In this document: positions 46,782-57,866 of the stretch, piece by piece | Layout: every line of letters begins with the position of its first letter | Position numbering within the stretch: position 1 is the first letter of the stretch | Assembly: GCF_004001065.1 (NCBI RefSeq) | Contig: NZ_BIML01000007.1 | Span: 62,001-126,000, forward strand | Direction: 5' to 3' | DNA from: Paenibacillus xylaniclasticus | GTDB lineage: Bacteria > Bacillota > Bacilli > Paenibacillales > Paenibacillaceae | Length of the DNA: 64,000 nt | Notes under the pieces: model-generated | Told to the model about the DNA's origin: nothing | The model's input: the letters and a program-made list of their open reading frames with translations, nothing else | The model's database searches: none | Made by a program: the position numbers and the translations under genes

Positions 46782-48035
46782 ATGGCATTCCAGAAACCGC
46801 CGGGAACGCAGGACTTTCTGCCAGGCGCTGTAGAGCGTTGGCAGTTCGTTGAGAGCAAAGCGCGCGATATATGCCGCCGCTTCAATTTCCGCGAAATCCG
46901 GACGCCGATCTTCGAAGCGACCGAGCTGTTCCAGCGGGGCGTCGGCGAGACGACGGATATCGTCGAGAAAGAAATGTATACGTTCACCGATCGAGGCGAC
47001 CGCAGCTTGACGCTCCGCCCAGAAGGAACCGCTGGCGCTGTTCGTGCCTTCGTAGAGAATAAACTGTACGGCGAGCCGGATTTGACGAAGCTGTACTATA
47101 TCGGTCCGATGTTCCGTTATGAACGTGCGCAGGCGGGACGGTACCGTCAATTTCATCAGTTCGGTATCGAGGCGCTCGGTGCAGTAGATCCAGCGCTGGA
47201 TGCAGAGGTCATTGCGCTCGGTTATACGTTCTATACGGAGGTTGGCTTGAAGGGCGTTCGCGTCGAAATTAACTCCGTCGGTACGCCGTCCGTACGCTCC
47301 GCATTCCGCGAGCGGCTGCTTGCATTCTTGGAGCCGAAGCGCGGCGTGCTGTGCAAGGATTGCCAGTCGCGTATAGATCGCAATCCGCTGCGTGTGCTTG
47401 ACTGTAAGGTAGACCAAGCTCATTTCGAAGGTGCGCCGTCTATTGTGGACAGCCTTGATGAGGAGTGCCGGACGCATTTTGAGAAGCTGCAAGCTTATTT
47501 GACCGATATGAAAATTCCGTTCTCGGTTAATCCACGACTCGTTCGCGGTCTCGATTATTACACGCATACGGCGTTCGAGTACAAGGCGGAAGGCATTGGA
47601 GCAATTGATACGATCGGCGGCGGCGGCCGTTATAACGGCTTAGTCGCAGAGATCGGCGGTCCGGATCAGCCTGGCGTCGGTCTCGGGTTAGGTCTTGAGC
47701 GAACGGTTATGCTGCTTGAGCATCAGCAGGCGGAGCTGCCGAATTTGCATGCCATTGATGCTTACGTCATTGCGCTTGGCGAAGCGGCAGAACGGGAAAC
47801 AGCGAAGCTTATTCACCAGCTGCGGCTCGAAGGGCTGGCTGTCGAGCGCGATTACCAGGGCCGTAAAATGAAGGCACAGATGAAATCGGCCGACCGGCTG
47901 CAGGCCCGCTATACGGTCATTCTCGGCGATGATGAGCTGGCCCGTGGGGAAATCGCTTTGAAGCATATGGCGACAGGCGAGCAGCGGTTCGTTGCGCTTC
48001 ACGAGCTGGCGGACGAGATTAAAAGCAGCAAGTAA
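46782..48035 (+). CDS. hisS: Histidyl-tRNA synthetase
   Basis: 417 residues, class II. Motif 1 around REIRTPIFEATELFQRGVGE, motif 2 FRYERAQAGRYRQFHQFG, the histidine signature RGLDYYTHTAFEY, and motif 3 GLGLGLERTVML. ATG 46782 follows GGGGG; the frame runs open upstream through the T-box terminator, which is not translated. Co-transcribed with aspS. Confidence 0.97.
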   Translation: MAFQKPPGTQDFLPGAVERWQFVESKARDICRRFNFREIRTPIFEATELFQRGVGETTDIVEKEMYTFTDRGDRSLTLRPEGTAGAVRAFVENKLYGEPDLTKLYYIGPMFRYERAQAGRYRQFHQFGIEALGAVDPALDAEVIALGYTFYTEVGLKGVRVEINSVGTPSVRSAFRERLLAFLEPKRGVLCKDCQSRIDRNPLRVLDCKVDQAHFEGAPSIVDSLDEECRTHFEKLQAYLTDMKIPFSVNPRLVRGLDYYTHTAFEYKAEGIGAIDTIGGGGRYNGLVAEIGGPDQPGVGLGLGLERTVMLLEHQQAELPNLHAIDAYVIALGEAAERETAKLIHQLRLEGLAVERDYQGRKMKAQMKSADRLQARYTVILGDDELARGEIALKHMATGEQRFVALHELADEIKSSK

Positions 48036-48085
48036 ATAAGAAAAGTAAAGTATTCTAACATTTTTATAGAGGAGAATGATTGACC

Positions 48086-49891
48086 ATGATGTTGAAAACT
48101 CATTCCTGCGGCACGTTAACGAAAGCCGATGTCGGCCAAGTCGTTACGCTAAACGGCTGGGTACAGCGCCGTCGCGACCTTGGCGGCGTATTGTTCATCG
48201 ACCTGCGTGACCGTACGGGTCTCGTTCAAATCGTATTTAATCCAGATTTCTCTGGAGCAGCACTCGAAATCGCCGATCGGGCGCGCAACGAGTATGTGCT
48301 TGCCGTTAGCGGCAAAGTGGTTGAGCGCGATCCAGAAACGTTCAACCCGAACATTCCGACAGGCGAGATTGAAATCCGCGTTACAGAAATCGAAATTTTG
48401 AACACAGCGAAGACGCCGCCGTTCCCAATCGAGGATGGCGTTGAGGTTGACGAGCCAATTCGTCTGAAGCACCGTTATCTCGACCTGCGCCGTCCGGAGA
48501 TGCAGCGTACGATGCTGCTCCGTTCGAAGACGACGAAGGTGTTCCGCGACTTCCTTGACTCTGAAGGCTTCCTCGACGTAGAAACGCCGATTCTGACGAG
48601 AAGTTCACCGGAAGGTGCACGCGATTATCTCGTGCCGAGCCGCGTTCATCCGGAGGAGTTCTATGCGCTTCCGCAATCTCCACAGCTGTTCAAGCAGCTG
48701 CTGATGGTTGGTGGATTGGAGCGTTACTACCAAGTTGCTCGCTGCTTCCGCGACGAGGATCTTCGCGCTGATCGTCAGCCGGAGTTCACGCAGGTGGACA
48801 TTGAGACGTCGTTCATGTCACGGGATCAGCTGCTCGAGATGATGGAGCGATTGATGGCTCGTATTTTCCGCGAGACGATCGGCGTTGAAATTCCATTGCC
48901 GTTCCAACGCATTACGTATGCTGAAGCGATGGACAAATATGGTTCTGACAAGCCGGACCTTCGTTTCGATCTCGAAATTAAGAATATTACGGACATTGTT
49001 GCAAGCAGCGACGTGAAAGTATTCGCATCCGTAGCAGCATCCGGCGGCGTCGTTAAAGCGCTGAATGCCAAGGGCTGCGCGAGCTGGAGCCGCAAGGAGC
49101 TTGACGACCTGCAGCCATTCGCAGCCCGTTACGGAGGTAAAGGTCTAGCCTGGATTACGGTGAAGGACGGCGAATGGAGAGGTCCGATCGTGAAGTTCCT
49201 GAAGCCGGAAGAAATCGAAGCGTTGACGGAGCGTCTGGGTGTCGAGGAAGGAGACCTGCTGACGTTCTCGGCTGACAAGCCGAAGGTTGTCGCTGACGTG
49301 CTTGGCAATCTGCGTCTGAAGCTTGGCCGTGACCTTGGCCTTATCGACGATTCGAAGTTCAAGTTCCTGTGGGTTGTGGACTTCCCGCTGCTCGAGTGGG
49401 ACGAAGAGGAGAAGCGTTATGTGGCGATGCACCATCCGTTCACGCGTCCGAACGACGATGACCTCGCACTGCTTGAGACAGATCCAGGCAAAGTGCGCGC
49501 ACAAGCGTATGACATCGTGCTTAACGGTTATGAGATCGGCGGCGGCTCGATGCGGATTTATAAGCGTGATGTGCAGGAGCTTATGTTCAAGACGCTTGGC
49601 TTTACGATGGAGCAGGCCTATGAACAGTTCGGATATTTGCTCGAAGCGTTCGAGTACGGCACTCCTCCGCACGGCGGTATTGCGTTCGGCCTAGACCGTC
49701 TTGTCATGCTGCTGGCGGGTCGTTCGAACCTGCGCGAGACGATCGCGTTCCCTAAAACAGCTAGCGCAACCGACGTTATGGTTGGTGCTCCGTCTCAGGT
49801 CGAGTTGTCTCAGCTCGAGCAGCTGCACGTCCGTACCGTGCCGAAGCCTAGCGCGAAGCCTGCAGCAGCAGCCGGCGCGCCGAAAGCATAA
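48086..49891 (+). CDS. aspS: Aspartyl-tRNA synthetase
   Basis: 601 residues, class IIb bacterial type. N-terminal OB anticodon-binding domain ([23 protein letters not shown]), motif 1/2 region ([22 protein letters not shown]), a GAD insertion domain (about 290-420), and motif 3 [20 protein letters not shown] precedes; ATG 48086 is chosen over TTG 48080 and ATG 48089. 50 bases after hisS under the same T-box. Confidence 0.97.
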   Translation: MMLKTHSCGTLTKADVGQVVTLNGWVQRRRDLGGVLFIDLRDRTGLVQIVFNPDFSGAALEIADRARNEYVLAVSGKVVERDPETFNPNIPTGEIEIRVTEIEILNTAKTPPFPIEDGVEVDEPIRLKHRYLDLRRPEMQRTMLLRSKTTKVFRDFLDSEGFLDVETPILTRSSPEGARDYLVPSRVHPEEFYALPQSPQLFKQLLMVGGLERYYQVARCFRDEDLRADRQPEFTQVDIETSFMSRDQLLEMMERLMARIFRETIGVEIPLPFQRITYAEAMDKYGSDKPDLRFDLEIKNITDIVASSDVKVFASVAASGGVVKALNAKGCASWSRKELDDLQPFAARYGGKGLAWITVKDGEWRGPIVKFLKPEEIEALTERLGVEEGDLLTFSADKPKVVADVLGNLRLKLGRDLGLIDDSKFKFLWVVDFPLLEWDEEEKRYVAMHHPFTRPNDDDLALLETDPGKVRAQAYDIVLNGYEIGGGSMRIYKRDVQELMFKTLGFTMEQAYEQFGYLLEAFEYGTPPHGGIAFGLDRLVMLLAGRSNLRETIAFPKTASATDVMVGAPSQVELSQLEQLHVRTVPKPSAKPAAAAGAPKA

Positions 49892-49964
49892 GGCTGCGCT
49901 TCTACTGGTAGCCGATGTCGCCTGCTTGGATGAAGGCGGCAGCTGCCTTCAAGCGAAGTATTAC

Positions 49965-50018
49965 GTCCGGCGTTCGAGGCTGCTGCATCTTGCAGGCAGC
50001 ATAGCGCCGGACATTTTT
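49965..50018 (+). terminator. Rho-independent terminator after aspS
   Basis: Outer arms GTCCGGCG / CGCCGGAC enclose an inner GCTGC / GCAGC hairpin, followed by ATTTTT. Confidence 0.82.
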
Positions 50019-50062
50019 CCATAAATACGACCTATCCTGCATAAGTATGAGGAGGCCTGATT

Positions 50063-50812
50063 ATGCTGCACCAATTCTCGCGTACGGAGCTGGCCATCGG
50101 TCCGGAAGGACTTGAAGTGCTGAAAGGAAGCACGGTGGCGGTGCTCGGTATTGGCGGCGTCGGCTCGATCGCGGCGGAAGCGCTGGCGCGTACGGGCGTC
50201 GGCCGTATCATTTTGATCGATAAAGATGTCGTAGACATTACGAATATTAACCGACAGATTCATGCGTTGACGACGACGGTCGGTCAGCCGAAGGCGGACT
50301 TGATGCGTGATCGGATCAAGCTGATTAATCCGGAATGTGATGCGGTAGCGCTTCGCATGTTCTATACGGAGGAGACGTACGAGAAGCTGTTCGAATATAA
50401 ACTGGACTATGTGCTTGATGCTTCAGATACGATCGGGTACAAGGTCCATCTGATCAAGCAGTGCCTGGAGCGTAATATTCCAGTCATCTCCAGCATGGGT
50501 GCAGCGAACAAAATGGACCCGACGAAGTTCCAGGTCGTCGATATTAGCAAGACGCATACCGATCCGATTGCACGCGTTGTACGTCAGAAGCTGCGTAAGG
50601 ATGGGATTAAGAAAGGCGTGAAGGTTGTCTTCTCGTCGGAGGAGCCAATGAAGCCGCGTGAGGACGTAACGCAGCGGATCGTGCCGGAGAATGCGCCAGA
50701 AATTCGCAAGGCGCAGCAGCCGCCTGCAAGTAACGCGTTCGTGCCGCCGGTGGCCGGCTTGATTATGGTCAGCGTCTGCATTAAGGAGCTGCTGGAAGCG
50801 AAACCCAAATAG
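50063..50812 (+). CDS. tcdA: tRNA threonylcarbamoyladenosine dehydratase TcdA
   Basis: A 249-residue E1-like enzyme. ATP-binding GIGGVGSIAAEAL near residues 29-41, DKDVVDITNINRQ, and DASDTIGYK. It cyclises t6A37 in tRNA to ct6A with ATP and needs a sulfur-relay partner (CsdA/E in E. coli; possibly the nearby cysteine desulfurase here, inference). ATG 50063 has GAGGAGGCC upstream. Confidence 0.93.
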   Translation: MLHQFSRTELAIGPEGLEVLKGSTVAVLGIGGVGSIAAEALARTGVGRIILIDKDVVDITNINRQIHALTTTVGQPKADLMRDRIKLINPECDAVALRMFYTEETYEKLFEYKLDYVLDASDTIGYKVHLIKQCLERNIPVISSMGAANKMDPTKFQVVDISKTHTDPIARVVRQKLRKDGIKKGVKVVFSSEEPMKPREDVTQRIVPENAPEIRKAQQPPASNAFVPPVAGLIMVSVCIKELLEAKPK

Positions 50813-50837
50813 CAGAAGCGAGGGCGGCAGGTGTGTA

Positions 50838-50903
50838 ATGACGGCAGATAACGCGCTCAAGATGGTTCGGCTTACAAAAGGCATGAAGGCAGCGGTTCTG
50901 TAG
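50838..50903 (+). CDS. Possible micro-ORF downstream of tcdA
   Basis: A 21-codon frame (MTADNALKMVRLTKGMKAAVL) opens at ATG 50838 with GGGCGGCAGG upstream. It could be translated, but nothing else supports it. It lies in a 328-base gap between tcdA and rarA that otherwise holds only the terminator at 50991. Confidence 0.2.
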   Translation: MTADNALKMVRLTKGMKAAVL

Positions 50904-50990
50904 GCCCGTCGCCAGAGTGAGCAGAACTGAGTTGACGCAAGCGCTGAGAAGCTGTCGTTCAGCCTGAAGCTGCCTAGCGATAAATGATAT

Positions 50991-51032
50991 AAAGCTGACC
51001 GATATGCCTATTGGTAATCGGTCAGCTTTTTC
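50991..51032 (+). terminator. Rho-independent terminator before rarA
   Basis: AAAGCTGACCGAT / ATCGGTCAGCTTT perfect 13-base arms, 13-base loop, T-rich tail. Confidence 0.93.
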
Positions 51033-51140
51033 TTCAATTAGAGAGTGATGAACGGTTTTCTTAGTCGAACAAATGTGCGGGCCATTGGCTGATGTGCTAA
51101 AATAAAGATTAGGATATGGAACGAAGGAGCTGCAGCCATC

Positions 51141-52466
51141 ATGGATTTATTCAGCTATGGCGAGGAGCAGACGCCGAGGGCGAGGCTGCTTGCGGATCGA
51201 ATGCGTCCCGAGACGTTGGACGAATATATTGGGCAGGAGCATATCGTAGGACCAGGTAAGCTGCTTAGGCGTGCGATTGAGGGCGATCGGGTATCGTCGA
51301 TTATATTGTACGGTCCGCCCGGATGCGGCAAAACGACGCTGGCACACATTATTTCGCGTCGTACAGAAGCTGAATTCGTAAAGCTGAATGCTGTCGATGC
51401 ATCGGTTAAAGATGTGCGGGACGTTATCGACCGGGCGAAGTCATCGAAGTCGCTGTACGGGCGTAAGACGATCTTGTTTCTGGACGAGGTGCATCGTTTC
51501 AACTCCTCCCGGCAGGACGCGCTATTGCCAGCAGTAGAGCAGGGAATTATTATCTTTATCGGTGCAACGACGGAGAATCCGTTTCATTATGTGAATGGTG
51601 CATTATTGTCCCGGTCTACGTTGTTTCAGCTGGAGCCGCTTACGAAGAAGCATGCCCGCGAAGCGATGCTCCGAGCATTGGCCGACGAAGGACGAGGGCT
51701 CGGCTTTATGAAGCTGAAGGTAGACGAGGATGCGCTTGAGCATATTGCCCAGACGGCCGGGGGAGACATCCGACGGGCGCTGAATGCGCTGGAGCTAGCA
51801 GCCGTCACGACGCCGTCTGAGCCAGACGGTTCCGTACATCTTACTCTAGAAGTTGCGCAGGAATCGGTGCGCAAGCCAATCGCGAAGGCGGATGAGTCGA
51901 CGCAATACGACGTGCTTTCCGCCTTTCATAAAAGTGTCCGTGGATCGAGCGACGCTGCATTATTCTGGTTTCTGTATGCTGTCGAGAAGCTTGGCATGGA
52001 GCCGATGACGTTCATCCGCCGTCTTATTGTTGCATGCAGTGAGGACATAGGTCTTGCGAATCCGCAAGCGATGGTGCAGGCGACAACAGCGCTGGAGGCT
52101 TATCGGAAGATTGGCTGGCCGGAGGCCAAATACAATATCGCGCAGGCCATTCTGTTCGCGGTCGAAAGTCCGAAGTCGAATGCAACGGCGGTTGCGATTA
52201 GTAAAGCGATGGGCATCATCGAACAGTCGGGAACGCTGGAAGTTCCGCTTCATTTGCGAGATGCGCATTACAAAGGAGCCGTTAAGCTCGGGCATGTCGG
52301 CTATCAATATCCGCATGATTTCCCGGGAAATTATGTAACCCAGCAATACTTGCCGGATTCTCTACATGGGCAGCATTTCTACGAGGCTTCTGAGCAGGGG
52401 ATGGAGGATAAAATCCGCCAGAATCAACAGCTTAGACGTAATAAGGATAAGCGGGCGAAGAAATAA
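51141..52466 (+). CDS. rarA: Replication-associated recombination protein RarA
   Basis: A 441-residue AAA+ ATPase of the RarA/MgsA/WRNIP1 family. Walker A GPPGCGKTT near residue 58, Walker B LFLDEVHRF, sensor GATTENPFH, then the C-terminal tetramerisation region (YRKIGWPEAKYNIAQAILFAVESPKSNA). It acts at stalled forks. ATG 51141 follows GAAGGAGC. Order tcdA-rarA-cymR matches Bacillus yrvM-yrvN-cymR, but here mntH, the CorC gene and mnmA lie between rarA and cymR. Confidence 0.95.
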   Translation: MDLFSYGEEQTPRARLLADRMRPETLDEYIGQEHIVGPGKLLRRAIEGDRVSSIILYGPPGCGKTTLAHIISRRTEAEFVKLNAVDASVKDVRDVIDRAKSSKSLYGRKTILFLDEVHRFNSSRQDALLPAVEQGIIIFIGATTENPFHYVNGALLSRSTLFQLEPLTKKHAREAMLRALADEGRGLGFMKLKVDEDALEHIAQTAGGDIRRALNALELAAVTTPSEPDGSVHLTLEVAQESVRKPIAKADESTQYDVLSAFHKSVRGSSDAALFWFLYAVEKLGMEPMTFIRRLIVACSEDIGLANPQAMVQATTALEAYRKIGWPEAKYNIAQAILFAVESPKSNATAVAISKAMGIIEQSGTLEVPLHLRDAHYKGAVKLGHVGYQYPHDFPGNYVTQQYLPDSLHGQHFYEASEQGMEDKIRQNQQLRRNKDKRAKK

Positions 52467-52488
52467 ATGAATAAGGCTGGATTACAAG

Positions 52489-52518
52489 ACAGCATCGGGA
52501 AACCGTGCTGTTTTTTTT
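52489..52518 (+). terminator. Rho-independent terminator after rarA
   Basis: ACAGCATCGG / CCGTGCTGT arms with one bulge, GAAA loop, eight T. Confidence 0.88.
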
Positions 52519-52541
52519 GTTATCCATGATCTACATTGAGA

Positions 52542-52575
52542 TTCAGGCCCTTCATTTGGAAGAGTAAGGGCTGAA
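52542..52575. repeat. Hairpin in the rarA-mntH gap
   Basis: TTCAGGCCCTT / AAGGGCTGAA, one bulged base, no T-run on either side. Function unknown. Confidence 0.45.
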
Positions 52576-52640
52576 GAAATCGGTACACTAGCAGGTAGTG
52601 GACATTAATCTACTCATATATGCTCGAAATTATGTTAGTC

Positions 52641-52683
52641 CCAAAAAAGTTGCAATTGACAAACTTTTTTGGCAATGTACAAT
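52641..52683 (+). promoter_or_regulatory. Promoter with overlapping inverted repeat upstream of mntH
   Basis: TTGACA (52656-52661), 16 bases, TACAAT (52678-52683). The -35 sits within the inverted repeat CCAAAAAAGTT / AACTTTTTTGG (52641-52651 and 52662-52672). This arrangement looks like an operator covering a promoter. Confidence 0.55.
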
Positions 52684-52749
52684 GAAATTAGGCACATTAC
52701 TGTATTTCGAGGCATACAATGACGACATAGCTTTTTTTTACGATAAAAG

Positions 52750-52784
52750 TTGACCTAGAGCAAAACCATTTGCCTAGTACAAAA
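52750..52784 (+). promoter_or_regulatory. Two MntR-like boxes before mntH
   Basis: TTGACCTAGAGCAAAA (52750-52765) and TTTGCCTAGTACAAAA (52769-52784) are direct copies 19 bases apart. Each is imperfectly palindromic and shares the TTTGCCT half of the Bacillus MntR site. They lie 34-68 bases before mntH, so manganese repression by MntR is likely. Confidence 0.6.
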
Positions 52785-52817
52785 ACTAGCATCTTATAAG
52801 AGATGAGGTGATTCATC

Positions 52818-54176
52818 TTGAATAAAGAATCCAGAATGGTCATACACAAGCAGGGCTGGAACCGCGAGCAGGATGCCGTTAGTCTTCCTGAAGTGCATCG
52901 TTCCATGAAAATTCCGAAGACCGGATCTTGGTTCCGCAAATTTCTTGCGTTTGCCGGTCCCGGTTACCTCGTCGCGGTTGGATATATGGATCCCGGAAAC
53001 TGGGCTACCGATATTGCCGGCGGCTCGATGTTCGGTTATTCACTGCTCTTCATTATTTTGCTGTCGAATGTGATGGCCATGCTGCTTCAGGGGCTCGCCG
53101 GGAAGCTTGGCATTGTCACGGGAAGAGACTTAGCGCAAGCGTGCCGGGATCATTACAGTAAGCCTGTGGCCGTTGCACTATGGGTGCTGTGCGAGCTTGC
53201 TATTGCTGCCTGCGACTTGGCGGAGGTGCTCGGTACAGCTATTGCGCTTAATTTGCTGTTCGGCATTCCGATCATATACGGCGTTCTTATTACGGTTATT
53301 GACGTTTTTCTCGTGCTGCTGCTGCAGAACAAAGGGTTCCGGTATATCGAAGCGCTTGTCATTACGCTTATCGGAACTATCGGTGTTTGCTTCTTGATCG
53401 TCATAGTGTGGGCGAAGCCGGATGCCGGCGGCATCGTGAACGGATTTTTCGCGCCGAGCACGGAAATATTCACGAATCCAGAAATGCTCTATATCGGCAT
53501 CGGTATACTCGGAGCAACGGTAATGCCGCATAATCTATACTTGCATTCCTCGATCGTGCAGACGAGGCAGTTCGAGCAGACGCCCCAGGGCAAGCGGCAG
53601 GCGATTCGTTATGCGACTGCTGATTCGACCTTCGCATTATCGCTTGCACTGTTCATTAACGCTGCGATATTGATTATTGCTGCAGCAACGTTCCATACGA
53701 CGGGGAATACAACGATTGCCGAAATCGGCGATGCCTATCATATGCTGGCTCCACTGCTTGGGACGTCAGCGGCAAGCATTCTATTCGGCGTCGCGCTGCT
53801 GGCGGCGGGTCAGAATGCGACGCTAACCGGCACACTGGCAGGACAGATTGTGATGGAAGGGTTTCTAAATATTCGTCTGCCGTCTTGGCTGCGCAGACTC
53901 ATTACCCGTATGATCGCAGTTGTGCCGGCCGTTATCGTCATCGGGATTATGGGCGATTCTGGTACAGCCGATCTGCTAATTTTAAGCCAGGTGATTCTAT
54001 CGTTGCAGCTCTCTTTTGCTGTTATACCACTTGTGAAGTTCACGAGCGATAAGGCGAAAATGGGGGAGTTTGCGAATAAGCTCTGGCTGCAAATTACAGC
54101 ATGGACAATAGCTACTATAATTGCTGGTCTAAATATTTATTTACTCGTTCAAACCGTCTTGGACTGGTTCAGCTAA
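52818..54176 (+). CDS. mntH: Nramp divalent metal transporter MntH
   Basis: 452 residues, about eleven membrane segments. The metal-site motifs DPGNW (Asp near 58) and MPHNLYLHS (near 236) are intact, giving Mn(II)/Fe(II) uptake with protons. The cytosolic N-terminal 40 residues are hydrophilic. TTG 52818 is preceded by GAGGTGATT. Preceded by the MntR-like boxes. Confidence 0.95.
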   Translation: MNKESRMVIHKQGWNREQDAVSLPEVHRSMKIPKTGSWFRKFLAFAGPGYLVAVGYMDPGNWATDIAGGSMFGYSLLFIILLSNVMAMLLQGLAGKLGIVTGRDLAQACRDHYSKPVAVALWVLCELAIAACDLAEVLGTAIALNLLFGIPIIYGVLITVIDVFLVLLLQNKGFRYIEALVITLIGTIGVCFLIVIVWAKPDAGGIVNGFFAPSTEIFTNPEMLYIGIGILGATVMPHNLYLHSSIVQTRQFEQTPQGKRQAIRYATADSTFALSLALFINAAILIIAAATFHTTGNTTIAEIGDAYHMLAPLLGTSAASILFGVALLAAGQNATLTGTLAGQIVMEGFLNIRLPSWLRRLITRMIAVVPAVIVIGIMGDSGTADLLILSQVILSLQLSFAVIPLVKFTSDKAKMGEFANKLWLQITAWTIATIIAGLNIYLLVQTVLDWFS

Positions 54177-54194
54177 ATTATTGTTTTGATAAAA

Positions 54195-54257
54195 GATAAA
54201 AGTCGTACGCTCTTTCGCTGAGTATCCAGCGTTAGCAGCGTCGGCTTTTATTTTTTT
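54195..54257 (+). terminator. Terminator after mntH
   Basis: AAAAGTCGTACGCT pairs with AGCGTCGGCTTTT (one bulge, one mismatch) around a larger loop, followed by ATTTTTTT. Confidence 0.75.
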
Positions 54258-54421
54258 CGTCGCTTTATTTTTTGCCTGTTTTTTCGTATAAATCATGCAA
54301 ATCGGCTTGAATGCGGCCGCATACGTGCGAATCATTGGCATATTAGGGACTCAATCCCGAATAAAGTGGAATACGGACCGATTACAGCGCTTTGCGCTGA
54401 TGGTACGGTTTGACGCAGCTG
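54258..54421. other. Non-coding region before the CorC-family gene
   Basis: No supported gene on either strand. The minus-strand frame here is short and compositionally unlike the neighbours. Confidence 0.4.
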
Positions 54422-54452
54422 TTGTCTATCGACTAAGCTATTGCTATATAAT
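54422..54452 (+). promoter_or_regulatory. Sigma-A type promoter for the CorC-family gene
   Basis: TTGTCT (54422-54427) with TATATA at 54445-54450 (17-base spacer), overlapping TATAAT at 54447-54452. Confidence 0.55.
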
Positions 54453-54504
54453 TTGGTAAATTTACGCGATTCGTTCAAAATAAAGGAGGTGCACCTGCCA
54501 TCGT

Positions 54505-55896
54505 ATGGAGTCTGCATTCGTGCAGCATGCGGTTGGCAGGGATTCGTTGAGCAGTGACCCGTTACCGTTAAGTTTAAAATTGGTACTGGTTGTTTTGTTG
54601 GTCATGATGAACGGTTTTTTCGTTGCAGCGGAATTCGCAATGGTTAAAGTAAGGAGCAGTCGCATCGATTCACTCGCCTCCGGCGGTCATCGTCGCGCTC
54701 TGTTCGCCACCCATCTGACGAACAATCTCGACGGTTACTTGTCAGCATGTCAGCTTGGAATTACACTGGCTTCGCTCGGACTTGGCTGGATCGGCGAGCC
54801 GGCCATCGCTAGCATGCTGGAACGATGGTTCTCACAGCTTGGTTTTCACAGCGAGGTGCTGTCGCACACGGTTGCATTCGCGATTGCTTTCACGTTCATT
54901 ACCGTGCTTCATATCGTTCTCGGAGAATTGGCGCCGAAGACGATTGCCATTCGGAAATCCGAGAGTGTCACACTGCTTGCGGCTGTACCGCTTGTTATGT
55001 TTCACAAAATGATGTATCCGTTCATATGGGTGCTTAACGGCTTGGCTAACCGTCTGTTGAAGCTTGTTGGAGTAGAGCCGGCTTCTGAGCAGGATTCGGC
55101 GCATACGGAAGAAGAAATTCGTATTCTCGTTAAGGAGAGTCACAAGAACGGATTGATCGATAACACGGAGCTGACACTTGTCGACAACATTTTTGAGTTC
55201 GCGGAGACGAATGCCCGTGAAATTATGATTCCCCGTACAGAAATGGTCTGCTTGTACGTCAACATGTCATTCGAGGAGAATAAGGCGATCGCACTGAAAG
55301 AAATGCATACTCGTTACCCGGTATGCGATGGGGATAAGGACAACATTATCGGTTTTGTGCATATTAAGGACATTCTAAAGGTATCTTCGCACGATCTGAA
55401 CGACATTCGAGCCATAACCCGTCCGATGACAACAGTTCCCGAGTCCATGCAGATCAGCACGCTGCTGAAGCTGATGCAGAAGCGGCGGACTCAGATTGCA
55501 ATCTTGATTGATGAATATGGCGGCACCTCCGGGCTTGTGACACTTGAAGACATTATGGAGGAGATCGTTGGAGAAATACAGGATGAATTCGATGAAGAGC
55601 GTCCTGAGCTGGAGAAGAAAGACGATGATACGTATTCGATTAGCGGCATGATGCTCATCGAAGAGGTAAACAGCTATTTCGGCCTTGAGATTGAGTCGGA
55701 TGATTATGATACGATAGGCGGGTGGCTGTATTCGCAGATCGAAATTCCTCCTAAGCGCAATCAACAGGTGAGGACGGACGACAATTATGTCTTTATTGTG
55801 GAAGAGACCGACCATTTGCGCATATCAAGAATTATAGTCCGAAGGGAGCAGGCTCAGGGAGATGCGCAGCCGTCGCTTGGCGTAGAGCTGGGATAG
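54505..55896 (+). CDS. HlyC/CorC (CNNM-type) membrane protein with CBS pair
   Basis: 463 residues. A DUF21/CNNM membrane domain with three or four segments (about 15-200), two CBS motifs (about 215-335; IMIPRTEMVCLYV, IGFVHIKDILKV), and a C-terminal CorC_HlyC domain (about 350-440). The family is linked to Mg2+ export or homeostasis; the older haemolysin label is historical. AAAGGAGGT lies 14 bases before ATG 54505 within the palindrome GGTGCACC, so the site may be folded in mRNA. Confidence 0.9.
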   Translation: MESAFVQHAVGRDSLSSDPLPLSLKLVLVVLLVMMNGFFVAAEFAMVKVRSSRIDSLASGGHRRALFATHLTNNLDGYLSACQLGITLASLGLGWIGEPAIASMLERWFSQLGFHSEVLSHTVAFAIAFTFITVLHIVLGELAPKTIAIRKSESVTLLAAVPLVMFHKMMYPFIWVLNGLANRLLKLVGVEPASEQDSAHTEEEIRILVKESHKNGLIDNTELTLVDNIFEFAETNAREIMIPRTEMVCLYVNMSFEENKAIALKEMHTRYPVCDGDKDNIIGFVHIKDILKVSSHDLNDIRAITRPMTTVPESMQISTLLKLMQKRRTQIAILIDEYGGTSGLVTLEDIMEEIVGEIQDEFDEERPELEKKDDDTYSISGMMLIEEVNSYFGLEIESDDYDTIGGWLYSQIEIPPKRNQQVRTDDNYVFIVEETDHLRISRIIVRREQAQGDAQPSLGVELG

Positions 55897-55927
55897 TTTA
55901 CGATTGTACTTATTGCATTCATAGACG

Positions 55928-55974
55928 AAAAGCCGTAGGAGGAAGGCGATAGGCCTACTCGTACGGCTTTTTTT
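55928..55974. terminator. Terminator between the CorC gene and mnmA (convergent)
   Basis: AAAAGCCGTA / TACGGCTTTT arms with an internal AGG-rich hairpin, T7 on the plus strand and TTTT on the minus strand. It can serve both genes. Confidence 0.85.
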
Positions 55975-55991
55975 GTATTTGCGGATATTTA

Positions 55992-57128
<1,137 letters not shown>

Positions 57129-57154
57129 TTACCACCTTCAATGCTGATAATGTA

Positions 57155-57166
57155 TGTATTGTATCA
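57155..57166 (-). promoter_or_regulatory. Extended -10 promoter for mnmA
   Basis: On the minus strand TGATACAAT occurs about 35 bases before the mnmA start: TG, one base, then TACAAT. The -35 region is poor, as allowed for extended -10 promoters. Confidence 0.4.
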
Positions 57167-57366
57167 TGCCTGTTCATCTTTTTCATCTTAAGTTCCAGAA
57201 AGGATGCGTCAATGTTCTTATTTTTTGTAATAACTTTAATATAGTTGTACACGAAGTCGCCTTGATGTGCTAACATAGATGTAATATGGGAATACAATGA
57301 TTTAAATGGGCCGTATTGGTCATCCATTATAAGAACTAATAGACGCATGGAATGAGGTGCCATTGT

Positions 57367-57786
57367 TTGAAAATTTCGACGAAGGGCCGTTATGGTCTCA
57401 CAATTATGATGGAGCTTGCAGCAAAGTTTGGTGAAGGACCCATTTCCCTTAAAAGTATTGCGGAGAAGAATCAATTGTCGGAGCACTATCTTGAGCAATT
57501 GATTGCGCCGCTGCGCAATGCAGGATTAGTGAAGAGCGTACGCGGAGCGTATGGCGGATACATATTGTCTAAGGCAGCAGAGAATATTACGGCTGGAGAC
57601 GTGATTCGCGTGCTTGAAGGTCCAATCTCTCCAGTCGATTTCACGGAAGAGGACGATCCGGCAAAGCGTGATCTATGGCTTCGTATTCGCGATAGCATCG
57701 CCAGCGTGCTGGATTCGACGACGTTGTCCGATCTCGTTAATTTCAAGGAAGAGGGACAGATCGACAATTACATGTTCTACATCTAG
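57367..57786 (+). CDS. cymR: Rrf2-family cysteine metabolism repressor CymR
   Basis: 139 residues, near-identical in layout to B. subtilis CymR: winged helix (KISTKGRYGLTIMMELA, LSEHYLEQLIAPLRNAGLVKSVRGAYGGY) and C-terminal VLEGPISPV...YMFYI. It lacks the three-Cys cluster of IscR-type Rrf2 proteins, so it is not a cluster-binding type. CymR with CysK represses sulfur-uptake genes. The start is TTG 57367, with GAGGTG seven bases upstream. Confidence 0.93.
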   Translation: MKISTKGRYGLTIMMELAAKFGEGPISLKSIAEKNQLSEHYLEQLIAPLRNAGLVKSVRGAYGGYILSKAAENITAGDVIRVLEGPISPVDFTEEDDPAKRDLWLRIRDSIASVLDSTTLSDLVNFKEEGQIDNYMFYI

Positions 57787-57866
57787 AGCTTCGGCTTGAA
57801 TGATTAGAATGCTCGTGATTCTAAGCTTGTAGATTTGTTTTATGCATCAAGAATTGAGGCGGTACG

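Noticed and set aside
51075-51103. Promoter for rarA around TAAAAT 51098
   Set aside because: The -10 is acceptable but no credible -35 at 16-18 bases; not enough to call.
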